A stretch of DNA of 64,000 bases from Pedobacter sp. MC2016-24. Lineage in GTDB: Bacteria; Bacteroidota; Bacteroidia; Sphingobacteriales; Sphingobacteriaceae. The stretch lies in assembly GCF_015223055.1 (NCBI RefSeq), contig NZ_JADFBX010000004.1, forward strand, positions 514,036-578,035, in the 5' to 3' direction. Of the stretch, positions 50,358-58,598 are shown piece after piece (within the stretch, counting starts at the first letter, position 1; the number at the start of each line of letters is the position of its first letter). The position numbers were made by a program, and so were the translations under genes. The notes beneath the pieces are model-generated. The model was not told the origin of the DNA. It ran no database searches and was given only the letters and a program-made list of their open reading frames with translations.

Positions 50358-51725
50358 ATGAAGAACTTCAACATATATTATATATCATTACAGCTACTCA
50401 TTCTAATCGGCGCTAGTTTCTTTTTTTCCTGCAAAAAAATGATTGCCATTGATGCACCCATCAACGAAAGTGTAGCCAGTAAAGTATTCAGTTCTGATGC
50501 TTCAGCTAACAGTGCTTTAGCTGGGCTGTACGCTACTTTTCTTAACGCATTTGACGGTTCAAATATGCTATTGCCTTCCCTTTCTTCAGATGAACTAAAC
50601 ACCAGTGACGTAAGTAGACTTGGTTTTAATACCAATTCATTAAAGTCTGATGAAACCTATAATTCAATTCAATGGAATAATTTTTATAACCTTATTTACC
50701 AATCCAATTCTATTATTGAAGGCGTTCAGGCCAGTAATTCTTTAAGCTCAGGAGTTAAAGACCAATTGCTTGGTGAGGCTAAATTTATGCGTGCTTTCAC
50801 GCATTTTGAACTATTAAATTTCTATGGTGGTGTGCCTTTGATTACTACAACAGACGTAAAGGTTACTTCAATTGCATTTAGGAAATCTACAGACCTGGTT
50901 TATCAGCATATCATTGTTGACCTTAAAGATGCCCAGAGTTTGCTTAAAAATACCTATGCAAGTGCAGATCGGGCACGGATAAATAAAAGTACTGCAACTG
51001 CACTTCTCGCCAGGATCTATTTGTATCAGCAAGATTATACTAACGCTGAAATCCAGTCAACTGATCTCATCAACAATCCCACTCTATACCAGTTAGAATC
51101 CATAGACCAAACCTTCTTGAAATCCAGCAAGGAGACGATATTTCAAATTGCGAATACCGATGGTTACACTGATATTGCAAAACGGCTTATAACAGGCTCT
51201 GGTGCAACTAAAGCAAATTATTTTTATACGTCTGCCTTTCAAAACGCCATTGAAATAGGCGATCAAAGGAAGAATAGTTGGATGAAGAGCATAGCAATTA
51301 GTGGAGTAACCTATTTGTATCCTTATAAATACAGAAAGTTGAGTTCAACGGTAGGCCTACAACCAGAATATCTGGTCGTTTTCAGGTTAGCAGAACAATA
51401 TCTGATCCGAGCCGAAGCAAGGACACAATTAGGGAGTAACCTGAAAGGAGCGAGGGAAGATCTAAATTTTATTAGAAGGAGAGCAGGTTTATTGGATTAT
51501 CAGCAAGAGACAAAAGGTGAATTGCTTGATGCAATAGAAAAGGAAAGAAGTATAGAACTCAACACGGAATTTGGGCATAGGTGGTTTGATCTAAAAAGAA
51601 CACAGCGGATAGATGCAGTAATGAGTGCCGCAAAACCAAACTGGAAACCTTCTGCTGCTTTATACCCGATTCCGGCCAGTGAACTCAGAAACGATCCAAA
51701 CTTAACGCAGAACCCAAATTATTAA
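50358..51725 (+). CDS. SusD/RagB-like lipoprotein (pair 3)
   Basis: 455 residues, smaller than the SusD proteins of the other locus. Lipobox-type signal (GASFFFSCKKM). SusD features: SDASANSALAGLYATFLNAF, GEAKFMRAFTHFELLNFYGGVPLITT, ATALLARIYLYQQDYTNAE and the C-terminal EKERSIELNTEFGHRWFDLKRTQ. It sits 10 bp after its SusC partner. With a protease and thioredoxin-like proteins downstream, the substrate is more likely a peptide or protein-derived compound than a glycan, though this is inference. Confidence 0.93.
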   Translation: MKNFNIYYISLQLLILIGASFFFSCKKMIAIDAPINESVASKVFSSDASANSALAGLYATFLNAFDGSNMLLPSLSSDELNTSDVSRLGFNTNSLKSDETYNSIQWNNFYNLIYQSNSIIEGVQASNSLSSGVKDQLLGEAKFMRAFTHFELLNFYGGVPLITTTDVKVTSIAFRKSTDLVYQHIIVDLKDAQSLLKNTYASADRARINKSTATALLARIYLYQQDYTNAEIQSTDLINNPTLYQLESIDQTFLKSSKETIFQIANTDGYTDIAKRLITGSGATKANYFYTSAFQNAIEIGDQRKNSWMKSIAISGVTYLYPYKYRKLSSTVGLQPEYLVVFRLAEQYLIRAEARTQLGSNLKGAREDLNFIRRRAGLLDYQQETKGELLDAIEKERSIELNTEFGHRWFDLKRTQRIDAVMSAAKPNWKPSAALYPIPASELRNDPNLTQNPNY

Positions 51726-51737
51726 AACAGCACGCAA

Positions 51738-54182
51738 ATGAAACTTAATATTTCCAATAGTGTAATGTGTAGATTCCTCTTGATCATATTGATGAATATT
51801 GGATGCTTTTTTATTGAAAAACCGGTAAAGGCAAATGTTAGAATCGATTTTAACAGGTTGAAACCAATTAATATAGGAAAAACCCCGTTTCAAAATAAGA
51901 TGCTTTTCATAGAGATAAAAGATGGAAAGTATTTTTTCAGAATTCCGGATACCTTATTGGGAAGGGATATTCTGGTGGTAAACCGGATCTTAAAATCCGG
52001 GGTTCAATTGCGTAAGCCAGAAGATGGGGGCGGCTATGCCATGGACATTATCAGTGAAAAGGTGATCAGGTTTGAGAAAGGGCCTCGTGGGAAAATATTC
52101 CTGAAGCAGATCTCTTATCTGGAACCACCGGGAGATAGTTTGAATACGATGCATCAATCGATCCTGCAATCCAATACCCAGGCCATTGTGATGGCTTTTG
52201 ACAACAAAGAACAAACTTCGCAACATTCTGTATTGATTGAGGTCAGCGATCTGATCAAAGGAGATAATGACCTGTTGTTTTTCGGAGAAAAAGAAAAGCG
52301 GGGGTATAGATTGGGATCGTTCCAGCCAGATAAGTCTTTTGTAGATACGGTTCAATCCTTTTCAGAGAATGTAGAGATCAAAGCGGCGAAAACCTATTCC
52401 AGAATTCCATCAACAGCTCTGGTCTATCCACCCCCACCTGTGGAAGCTAGTTTTGCTACGGTAGAACTTAATAGCTCCTGGATATTACTGCCTAAAATAC
52501 CAATGAAACCTCGTATGGCTGATGACAGGATCGGTTATTATACTGCCGATTGCATTGATTATAGTATTAACCCATATGGTGTTAAAAAAGTCAGAATGAT
52601 TACAAGGTGGAGATTGGAACCCAAACCAGAAGACATCTCTCGTTACCTTAACGGGGAGTTGGTAGAGCCCAAAAAGCCGATTGTGTTTTATATAGACCCT
52701 ACTACTCCCGCAAAGTGGGCGCCTTATATTATGAAAGGGATCAATGCCTGGCAAAAGGCATTCGAAAAAGCCGGATTTAAAAATGCCATTTATGCATTAA
52801 AGGCCCCACAAAATGACGCTTCCTGGAGTATAGCAGATGCTAAACACAGTGCCATGATCTGGGTGCCTTCAGCAATGGCCAATGGAAGCGGTTTTCATGT
52901 TCATGACCCAAGAAGCGGAGAGATCATAGAATCTCATGCCAATCTGGACCACAATATCACCAGTATCCTTCAAAAATGGTACACCATACAAGCAGGAGCC
53001 ATTGATCCCAGGGCACGAAAACCCGTTTTTGATGATGAGCTGATGGGAAAACTCATAGCCTATGTCAGCTCGCATGAAGTTGGTCATGCGCTTGGCTTCC
53101 CTCATAATTATCTTGCGTCTTCTACCGTGCAAGTAGAAAAGTTGAGAGATAAAACATGGGTAGAAGCACATGGTCATACCCCGTCAATTATGGACTATGC
53201 CAGATTCAACTATGTGGCCCAGCCTGAGGATGGAATTACAGAACCCGGTATTTTACCTCGGATAGGAGCATATGATGAATGGGCAGTGGAGTGGGGATAC
53301 AGGTGGTTTCCGGAAAATACCAAAGAACAGCCTGTTTTAAACAAGCTGGTGCTGGAAAGGACGAACCAGAATATCACCTTGCGTCATAGTCCTGAGAATG
53401 GTCCTGATGATCCCCGGAATCTGAATATTGATCTGGGAGATGATGCTATGCTTGCAGGAAGATATGGAATTAAGAACCTAAAACGGATCTTACCCAATTT
53501 ACTGGATTGGACTTATGAGGAAGGGCAGAATTTTGAGAAAACAAAGGAAATGTATTTGCAGTTACTTGACCAGTTTGGGGCATACACTTCTTTTGCAAGA
53601 GCAAATATTGGCGGGACGTATTATAATCAGTTAACAGCAGATCAACAGGGAGCTGCTGTTGAATTTGTACCTAAAGCAATACAGAAAAGAGCAATGGCTT
53701 TTTTACAGCAGGAACTATTCTCTACACCCGAGTGGCTCATGAATCATAAACTATTTGATAAGATAGGAGAAAGTGGGCTTGAGGCTATTGGAAAGCAGCA
53801 AAGTTTGGAATTAGGAAGAATTTTAAGTACAAATACGTTGAATACCCTGCTGAAATTTGAGGCAAATGATGGGCAAAATGCATACACCTTAAATGAAATG
53901 CTGACTGAACTTCAAACAGGTCTTTTTAGTGAAGTTAAGCTGATGCAACCTATTTCTATGCCCAGGCGTGATCTTCAAAAGCTGTTTGTGGAGAAAATGC
54001 AGGTACTGATTGCCCCTCAAAAAAGTACTTATGGTCAATCCAATCCCCTTACCCTGGATATCAGTTCTGAGATCAAATCACAGCTTAAAGCACTCCATAC
54101 CATTATTGCCACTGCGCTACCTAACATAAGAGATGCTCAAACTCAAAAACATTTGTCAGACCTTAAAGAAAGGCTAAAATGA
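51738..54182 (+). CDS. Zinc-dependent metalloprotease (DUF5117/DUF4953 type)
   Basis: 814 residues with a signal peptide. The N-terminal half is the DUF5118/DUF5117 part (KDGKYFFRIPDTLLGRDILVVNRI), followed by the catalytic domain with HEVGHALGFPHNY at about residues 446-458 (zinc-binding HExxHxxGxxH) and IMDYARF behind it as the Met-turn-type segment. Members are large secreted proteases common in Bacteroidota, often beside SusC/SusD genes. It is 12 bp after susD, in one operon. It probably cleaves peptides at or outside the outer membrane. Confidence 0.9.
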   Translation: MKLNISNSVMCRFLLIILMNIGCFFIEKPVKANVRIDFNRLKPINIGKTPFQNKMLFIEIKDGKYFFRIPDTLLGRDILVVNRILKSGVQLRKPEDGGGYAMDIISEKVIRFEKGPRGKIFLKQISYLEPPGDSLNTMHQSILQSNTQAIVMAFDNKEQTSQHSVLIEVSDLIKGDNDLLFFGEKEKRGYRLGSFQPDKSFVDTVQSFSENVEIKAAKTYSRIPSTALVYPPPPVEASFATVELNSSWILLPKIPMKPRMADDRIGYYTADCIDYSINPYGVKKVRMITRWRLEPKPEDISRYLNGELVEPKKPIVFYIDPTTPAKWAPYIMKGINAWQKAFEKAGFKNAIYALKAPQNDASWSIADAKHSAMIWVPSAMANGSGFHVHDPRSGEIIESHANLDHNITSILQKWYTIQAGAIDPRARKPVFDDELMGKLIAYVSSHEVGHALGFPHNYLASSTVQVEKLRDKTWVEAHGHTPSIMDYARFNYVAQPEDGITEPGILPRIGAYDEWAVEWGYRWFPENTKEQPVLNKLVLERTNQNITLRHSPENGPDDPRNLNIDLGDDAMLAGRYGIKNLKRILPNLLDWTYEEGQNFEKTKEMYLQLLDQFGAYTSFARANIGGTYYNQLTADQQGAAVEFVPKAIQKRAMAFLQQELFSTPEWLMNHKLFDKIGESGLEAIGKQQSLELGRILSTNTLNTLLKFEANDGQNAYTLNEMLTELQTGLFSEVKLMQPISMPRRDLQKLFVEKMQVLIAPQKSTYGQSNPLTLDISSEIKSQLKALHTIIATALPNIRDAQTQKHLSDLKERLK

Positions 54183-54243
54183 AACAATTCTAAATTCCAA
54201 GTCAACCCTTAACACAAAATGATTAACTTATAATATATCCATA

Positions 54244-55656
54244 ATGAAACCGAAAACCTTAATTTTTATTTTAATTTTTATCCAGTTAATAACTGGTAGT
54301 ATTTTATTTGCTCAGGCAGATCCTGTTGTATTGAAAAAAGGCGATATCGTAAATCAGAATATGGTTCTTGGGAAAATGATTAATTATTCTTCCAAAACCG
54401 CTAAATTCTCAGATTTTAAAGGAAAATTACTGATCCTTGATTTTTGGGCTACCTGGTGTTCTCCATGTGTCGACGAACTTCAGAGATTAAATGCATTTCA
54501 GAAGAAATTCGGGAATAAGATTGCTGTAGTTGGCGTTGATGGAACCTATCGGGATGAAACTGCGGAAAAGGCAGCTAAGTATTTTGCTTATAAAAAATTT
54601 ATTTTTCCATCTGTTGTAGAAGATAATATTTTAGGCCGGATGTTTCCATTTCAGACGCTCTCAACAAAAGTCTGGATTAGTGAAAACGGAAAGATTCTTG
54701 CCATTACAGACGGGGATCAAGTTACAGAACAAAATATATCTCAGTATTTCCGTACTAAAACACTTAACTTAAAAGAGAAGGTAGAAAAAGATGTATTGGA
54801 AGATACATCGGTTTCAAAAAGAGATGAAAATAGCGTAGGTGATATTGCTTATCAATCAATTATTATCAAACAATATGATATGGGAGGTGGCACAGAAGCA
54901 GATTATTATAGTTTTCGTCCTGGTATGATGAAATTATATAAATCTAAGTGTGTACTTTTTTCTCATTATCTTGATATCCTCTCCATGCACAGACAATATT
55001 TTCCCTACATGAACCCCAATTATATGTTTATTGAAACAAAAGATTCAATTTATAGACCTTTGCATTATTTTGAAGAGGTAAAAAATGGTATACAGCCTAG
55101 TTATGAATGGAATGATAATGGAAATAACTATTTTTATGATGTAAAGTTTTCTTCACCAGGTATGCTGGATAGTTTGTTTTACCGAAAACAGATGCTGGAG
55201 GATTTTAATAAAGCATTCAAGTTTAAAGCACGCATAATTAAGAAAAAGATCCCTTCCTGGATTATTGTAAAATCAGGCAATGGACCAGTTGTTTCTAATG
55301 CTCAGCAGGTTAATATTCCGTCTAAATTAGTGTACGATAATGAAGTAGATAAGGAATATTTGGAAGGTATACAAAACATGACAATAGATAAATTTATTCT
55401 GGCAATTGGCGTTGGAATCGATGTTTTTTTAGTTGCTCCTCCAATTTATAATGAAACAGGTTTAGGAGAAGACAAGATCAATTTAGATAAAATGCATTTA
55501 AAATGCATGAAAGACAAGGCAATTAATAAGCCATTAAATATTATAGAATGGCAGTCCGCATTTAGAAGAAACGGATTGGACATCAAAGTCGAAGATCGGG
55601 AAATTGAAGTAATCGTATTATCTAATATTGCAGACAAAGATACTCCTTCTAAATAA
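54244..55656 (+). CDS. TlpA-like thioredoxin-fold protein with long C-terminal extension
   Basis: 470 residues. Signal peptide, then a TlpA/ResA-type domain (residues about 35-160) with the redox pair Cys72-Cys75 in LDFWATWCSPCVDELQRLNAF. The remaining 300 residues carry DYYSFRPGMMKLYK, a long charged region and a small C-terminal domain (IIEWQSAFRRNGLDIKVEDREIEVIVL) seen in redox proteins of SusC/SusD-protease loci. It probably reduces disulfides in the periplasm. This is the most AT-rich gene of the window (some lines only about a quarter G+C), and the last before composition returns to normal. Confidence 0.87.
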   Translation: MKPKTLIFILIFIQLITGSILFAQADPVVLKKGDIVNQNMVLGKMINYSSKTAKFSDFKGKLLILDFWATWCSPCVDELQRLNAFQKKFGNKIAVVGVDGTYRDETAEKAAKYFAYKKFIFPSVVEDNILGRMFPFQTLSTKVWISENGKILAITDGDQVTEQNISQYFRTKTLNLKEKVEKDVLEDTSVSKRDENSVGDIAYQSIIIKQYDMGGGTEADYYSFRPGMMKLYKSKCVLFSHYLDILSMHRQYFPYMNPNYMFIETKDSIYRPLHYFEEVKNGIQPSYEWNDNGNNYFYDVKFSSPGMLDSLFYRKQMLEDFNKAFKFKARIIKKKIPSWIIVKSGNGPVVSNAQQVNIPSKLVYDNEVDKEYLEGIQNMTIDKFILAIGVGIDVFLVAPPIYNETGLGEDKINLDKMHLKCMKDKAINKPLNIIEWQSAFRRNGLDIKVEDREIEVIVLSNIADKDTPSK

Positions 55657-55669
55657 ACAACGCTCACCT

Positions 55670-55695
55670 GTTCCGCTCCAATTTTGGAGCGGAAC
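55670..55695. terminator. Perfect 11-bp hairpin at the cassette boundary
   Basis: Arms 55670-55680 and 55685-55695 (GTTCCGCTCCA and its complement) pair perfectly with a 4-nt loop, 13 bp after the TlpA-like stop. No T-tract follows on either strand. It coincides with the point where base composition rises again. Confidence 0.55.
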
Positions 55696-55721
55696 TACTT
55701 AAGAAAACAAAAACAAAACAT

Positions 55722-56174
55722 ATGAAAAAGCAACTGATCACTTTACTGGTCTTGCCACTGCTTTGGGCAATGCATTCCAAAGCCCAGATTTTAAAACCCG
55801 TAAAGTGGAGCTATTCCGCTAAGAAAACTTCGGATAGCGAAGCAACGTTATTACTCAAAGCCGATATTGAAGAAAGCTGGCACATTTACTCTGCTTACCA
55901 AAAAGATGGCGGGCCGTTGAAAACCAGTTTTAAGTTCAGCCCATCCAAAGCATACATACTGGTTGGCAAAATAGCAGAACCCAAACCACTAGCTGTGTTT
56001 GATAAAAACTTCGGTATCCAGGTAGACTATTTTGAAAAGACCGTCACCTTTCAGCAAAAGGTTAAACTCACAGCCAAACAGACTACAATAAAAGGAAAGC
56101 TGGAATTTATGGCCTGTACCAAAGCACAATGCCTGCCACCTGATGAATTCAATTTTTCCATCCCTGTAAACTAA
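55722..56174 (+). CDS. DsbD N-terminal-domain-like periplasmic protein
   Basis: 150 residues with signal peptide (LLVLPLLWAMHSKAQ). It resembles the immunoglobulin-like N-terminal domain of DsbD: EESWHIYSAYQKDGGPLKTSF, then LEFMACTKAQCLPPDEFNFSIPVN with the Cys pair (Cys131-x4-Cys136) used for thiol exchange. The membrane and thioredoxin domains of DsbD are absent. Placed after a TlpA-like gene, it may pass electrons within the periplasm. The start of the AraC gene is 2 bp downstream. Confidence 0.85.
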   Translation: MKKQLITLLVLPLLWAMHSKAQILKPVKWSYSAKKTSDSEATLLLKADIEESWHIYSAYQKDGGPLKTSFKFSPSKAYILVGKIAEPKPLAVFDKNFGIQVDYFEKTVTFQQKVKLTAKQTTIKGKLEFMACTKAQCLPPDEFNFSIPVN

Positions 56175-56176
56175 AT

Positions 56177-56554
56177 ATGATCAACGAAGAAAAAATATTG
56201 AAAGACCTGGACAGGTTGATTCAAAGGCACTTTCTGGAAGAGCGGAGCGCCGCATTTTATGCAAAACTGTTGAATATTCCTGCGGGATTGTTAAACAACA
56301 TTACCGAAGAAAACCTGGGTAAACGCGTGCCGGGCCTGGCGCGGCAATATTTGTTGAAAGAAGCCAAAATCCTGTTGTCTTGTACGGAGAATAACATGAG
56401 GCAAATTACCTTCCAGCTCAATTTTGCCTATCCGGCTTGCTTTACCCACTTTTTTAGAAGAGAAACCGGGCTGACACCCACCATGTTCAGGAAGTTACAT
56501 GCCAAACTGGATGGTGTCACCCTGGACGGTGGAAACTTAAAAGTGAATTTATAA
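56177..56554 (+). CDS. Short AraC-type DNA-binding protein
   Basis: 125 residues, essentially a lone AraC/XylS DNA-binding domain with two helix-turn-helix units: LAKLLNIPAGLLNNI-like first unit (FYAKLLNIPAGLLNNITEENLGK) and the second, MRQITFQLNFAYPACFTHFFRRETGLTP, containing the conserved F-x-H-FFR-x-x-G-x-TP end. No effector domain is present. It is likely cotranscribed with the DsbD-like gene. Target unknown; it could regulate the adjoining operon. Confidence 0.85.
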   Translation: MINEEKILKDLDRLIQRHFLEERSAAFYAKLLNIPAGLLNNITEENLGKRVPGLARQYLLKEAKILLSCTENNMRQITFQLNFAYPACFTHFFRRETGLTPTMFRKLHAKLDGVTLDGGNLKVNL

Positions 56555-56580
56555 CCCCAATACATTTTAAGCAACGAGAA

Positions 56581-57699
56581 ATGAAAAGACAACTCATATT
56601 ATTTTTATTCATGCTCTGTACAGCCGGGGTTTTTGCCCAGCAAAACACCCGTTGGACGGAAGCACAGGCCAATGCCTGGTACGCCAGGCAGCCCTGGCTG
56701 GTGGGCACCAATTATACCCCGGCCTACGCCATTAACCAGTTGGAGTTTTGGCAGGAAGAAACCTTTGATCTGAAAGCCATAGAAAAAGAATTGGCCTGGG
56801 CAGAAGCCCTGGGGATGAATACCCAAAGGGTGTTTTTACACGACTTATTATATAAACAGGATAAAGAAGGTCTGTTCGGGCGCATGGATGCCTTTTTAAG
56901 CCTGTGTAAGATTCACCATATCAAACCCCTGTTTGTGCTGTTTGACAGCTGCTGGGATCCGGCTCCTAAACTGGGTAAGCAAAATGCACCCAAACCACAT
57001 ACCCACAATTCGGGCTGGTTGCAAAGCCCGGGCATTGCTGCTTTGCAAAACCCGGCCGAGTATGCCAGGCTGGAAGATTACGTAAAAGGAGTGGTTGGCC
57101 ACTTTAAAAACGACAAGCGGATATTGGGCTGGGACATCTGGAATGAGCCGGAGCACAGCAGCAGGAAACTGTTTCCTGTTGAAGATTTAAGTGAAAAAGC
57201 TAAACTGGATTTGGTGCTGCCCTTGCTGGAGCAATCCTTTGCCTGGGCCAGGTCGGCTTCGCCGAGCCAGCCGCTGACGGCTGCGATCTGGCAGGATTCG
57301 AACTGGTCGGTGCGTGATAGTTTAACGACCTGCCAGAAACTGATGCTGGACAATTCGGACATCATTACTTTTCACAATTACAGGGGCGGGGATAAATTTG
57401 AAATGCGTGTGAAATGGCTGCAGCAGTACAACCGCCCGATCATTTGTACAGAGTATATGGCCAGGAATACAGGCAGCACTTTTGAAGCGGTATTGCCAAT
57501 AGCAAAGAAGTATAAAGTAGGGGCGATCAACTGGGGTTTTGTAGCAGGTAAAACCCAGACCAATTATCCATGGCAGAGTTGGAGCGGGCAGTTTACGGCC
57601 GAGCCGAAATTGTGGTTTCATGACATCCTGCGACCGGATGGGACAGCCTTTGACGCGAAAGAAACGGATTTGATCAAACAATTGACAAAGGCGAATTGA
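56581..57699 (+). CDS. Secreted clan-A glycoside hydrolase (GH5-like)
   Basis: 372 residues with signal peptide (LILFLFMLCTAGVFAQ). A TIM barrel of clan GH-A is seen from WLVGTNYTPAYAINQLEFW through ILGWDIWNEPEH, where Glu189 is the acid/base, to RPIICTEYMARN, where Glu291 is the nucleophile. Related Bacteroidota enzymes are annotated cellulase, 1,4-beta-xylanase or mannanase; the substrate cannot be fixed here. It is 26 bp after the AraC-like gene. Its presence in a protease/redox locus suggests the operon has more than one function or a glycopeptide substrate. Confidence 0.88.
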   Translation: MKRQLILFLFMLCTAGVFAQQNTRWTEAQANAWYARQPWLVGTNYTPAYAINQLEFWQEETFDLKAIEKELAWAEALGMNTQRVFLHDLLYKQDKEGLFGRMDAFLSLCKIHHIKPLFVLFDSCWDPAPKLGKQNAPKPHTHNSGWLQSPGIAALQNPAEYARLEDYVKGVVGHFKNDKRILGWDIWNEPEHSSRKLFPVEDLSEKAKLDLVLPLLEQSFAWARSASPSQPLTAAIWQDSNWSVRDSLTTCQKLMLDNSDIITFHNYRGGDKFEMRVKWLQQYNRPIICTEYMARNTGSTFEAVLPIAKKYKVGAINWGFVAGKTQTNYPWQSWSGQFTAEPKLWFHDILRPDGTAFDAKETDLIKQLTKAN

Positions 57700-57738
57700 G
57701 ACAACAATACGACAACAACAACAACGACAACACATAAA

Positions 57739-58113
57739 ATGAACAATGAATTTGCAAGATTAGGTCAATTAATTTTTGACCTCCACGCGGGCAAACAGTT
57801 TGACCTGAGCGAAGAAGAAAACTTTATTTTTTTAGAAGAAGAATACAAACGGATAACCATCCAACTGGGTGGAGTCTGGCATTATAAAGCCCTGGGCTGG
57901 ACTTACGCGCTTGATTTTCATGCCGCCGAAGGCCAGCGCTTACTCACCAAACTCCGGATTGTAAAAGACGGAGATGAGTTACATGGCATGGATGAATTTG
58001 AGCGGGAACGCTTGATCAGGGCTTACAAGAACCTGTTCATGGGCTTGACTGAGCTGATTAGAAGGATTGACATTTTGCGTTTGGGCAAAGGCGTAATGCC
58101 GGATGTGAATTAA
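57739..58113 (+). CDS. Small cytoplasmic protein of unknown function
   Basis: 124 residues; not recognised. It has no signal peptide or membrane helix. Acidic and aromatic residues are frequent, with helices at both ends (EFARLGQLIFDLHAGKQFDL; EFERERLIRAYKNLFMGLTELIRRID) and a probable beta hairpin between (YKRITIQLGGVWHYKALGW). It follows the glycosidase gene by 39 bp and is closed by a strong terminator, so it is the last gene of the operon. Confidence 0.75.
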   Translation: MNNEFARLGQLIFDLHAGKQFDLSEEENFIFLEEEYKRITIQLGGVWHYKALGWTYALDFHAAEGQRLLTKLRIVKDGDELHGMDEFERERLIRAYKNLFMGLTELIRRIDILRLGKGVMPDVN

Positions 58114-58157
58114 TTAAAGATATTAACGCGCTCTTTTTTCATTAAGTTTTATTTGGT

Positions 58158-58187
58158 GCGGGGTAGCTGGTTACTGCCCCGCTTTTT
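58158..58187 (+). terminator. Rho-independent terminator
   Basis: GCGGGGTAG (58158-58166) pairs with CTGCCCCGC (58174-58182), nine pairs with one G-T wobble, around a 7-nt loop, followed by TTTTT. It ends the operon that includes the clan-A glycosidase. Confidence 0.85.
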
Positions 58188-58370
58188 CATGTATACTATT
58201 TTAAAAATAACGTTTAAGCGTTCTTCAAGCTGAGTTTCGATCAGCATCTTCCCTATAACCTTTTTAACAATAAAGAGAAATTGGCTTAATGCTTCATAAA
58301 TAATAAGATCATAAAAAAAATGATCTTTATCACATTATGTAAATTGTTTATAGTTTTTAATTAAAACGGG

Positions 58371-58401
58371 TTGACAGAGTCATACTTTTTTACATAATTT
58401 G
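58371..58401 (+). promoter_or_regulatory. Probable promoter of the SprB-repeat gene
   Basis: TTGACA at 58371 and TAATTTG at 58395-58401 are 21 bp apart, close to the Bacteroidota -33/-7 pattern (the -7 element is one base short of TAnnTTTG). The rest of the 485-bp gap (58188-58598) shows no gene; a leader of nearly 200 nt would precede the ATG. Confidence 0.45.
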
Positions 58402-58598
58402 CATTAATTTGATCGTCTCTATAAACAATATGCGCTCTCTAGCTCTAACATCCGTTATTGTGCCCTGTTATTTCTACGGGGATTTTTCGATTTTATCAAT
58501 TGCTATTGCCCCAGACTGGTTGAATTCCAGCTAATTCCCTTGTACGCGATCATGTCACCTTATAATTTCTTATTAATTTAATTTATGATGTAAAACGA

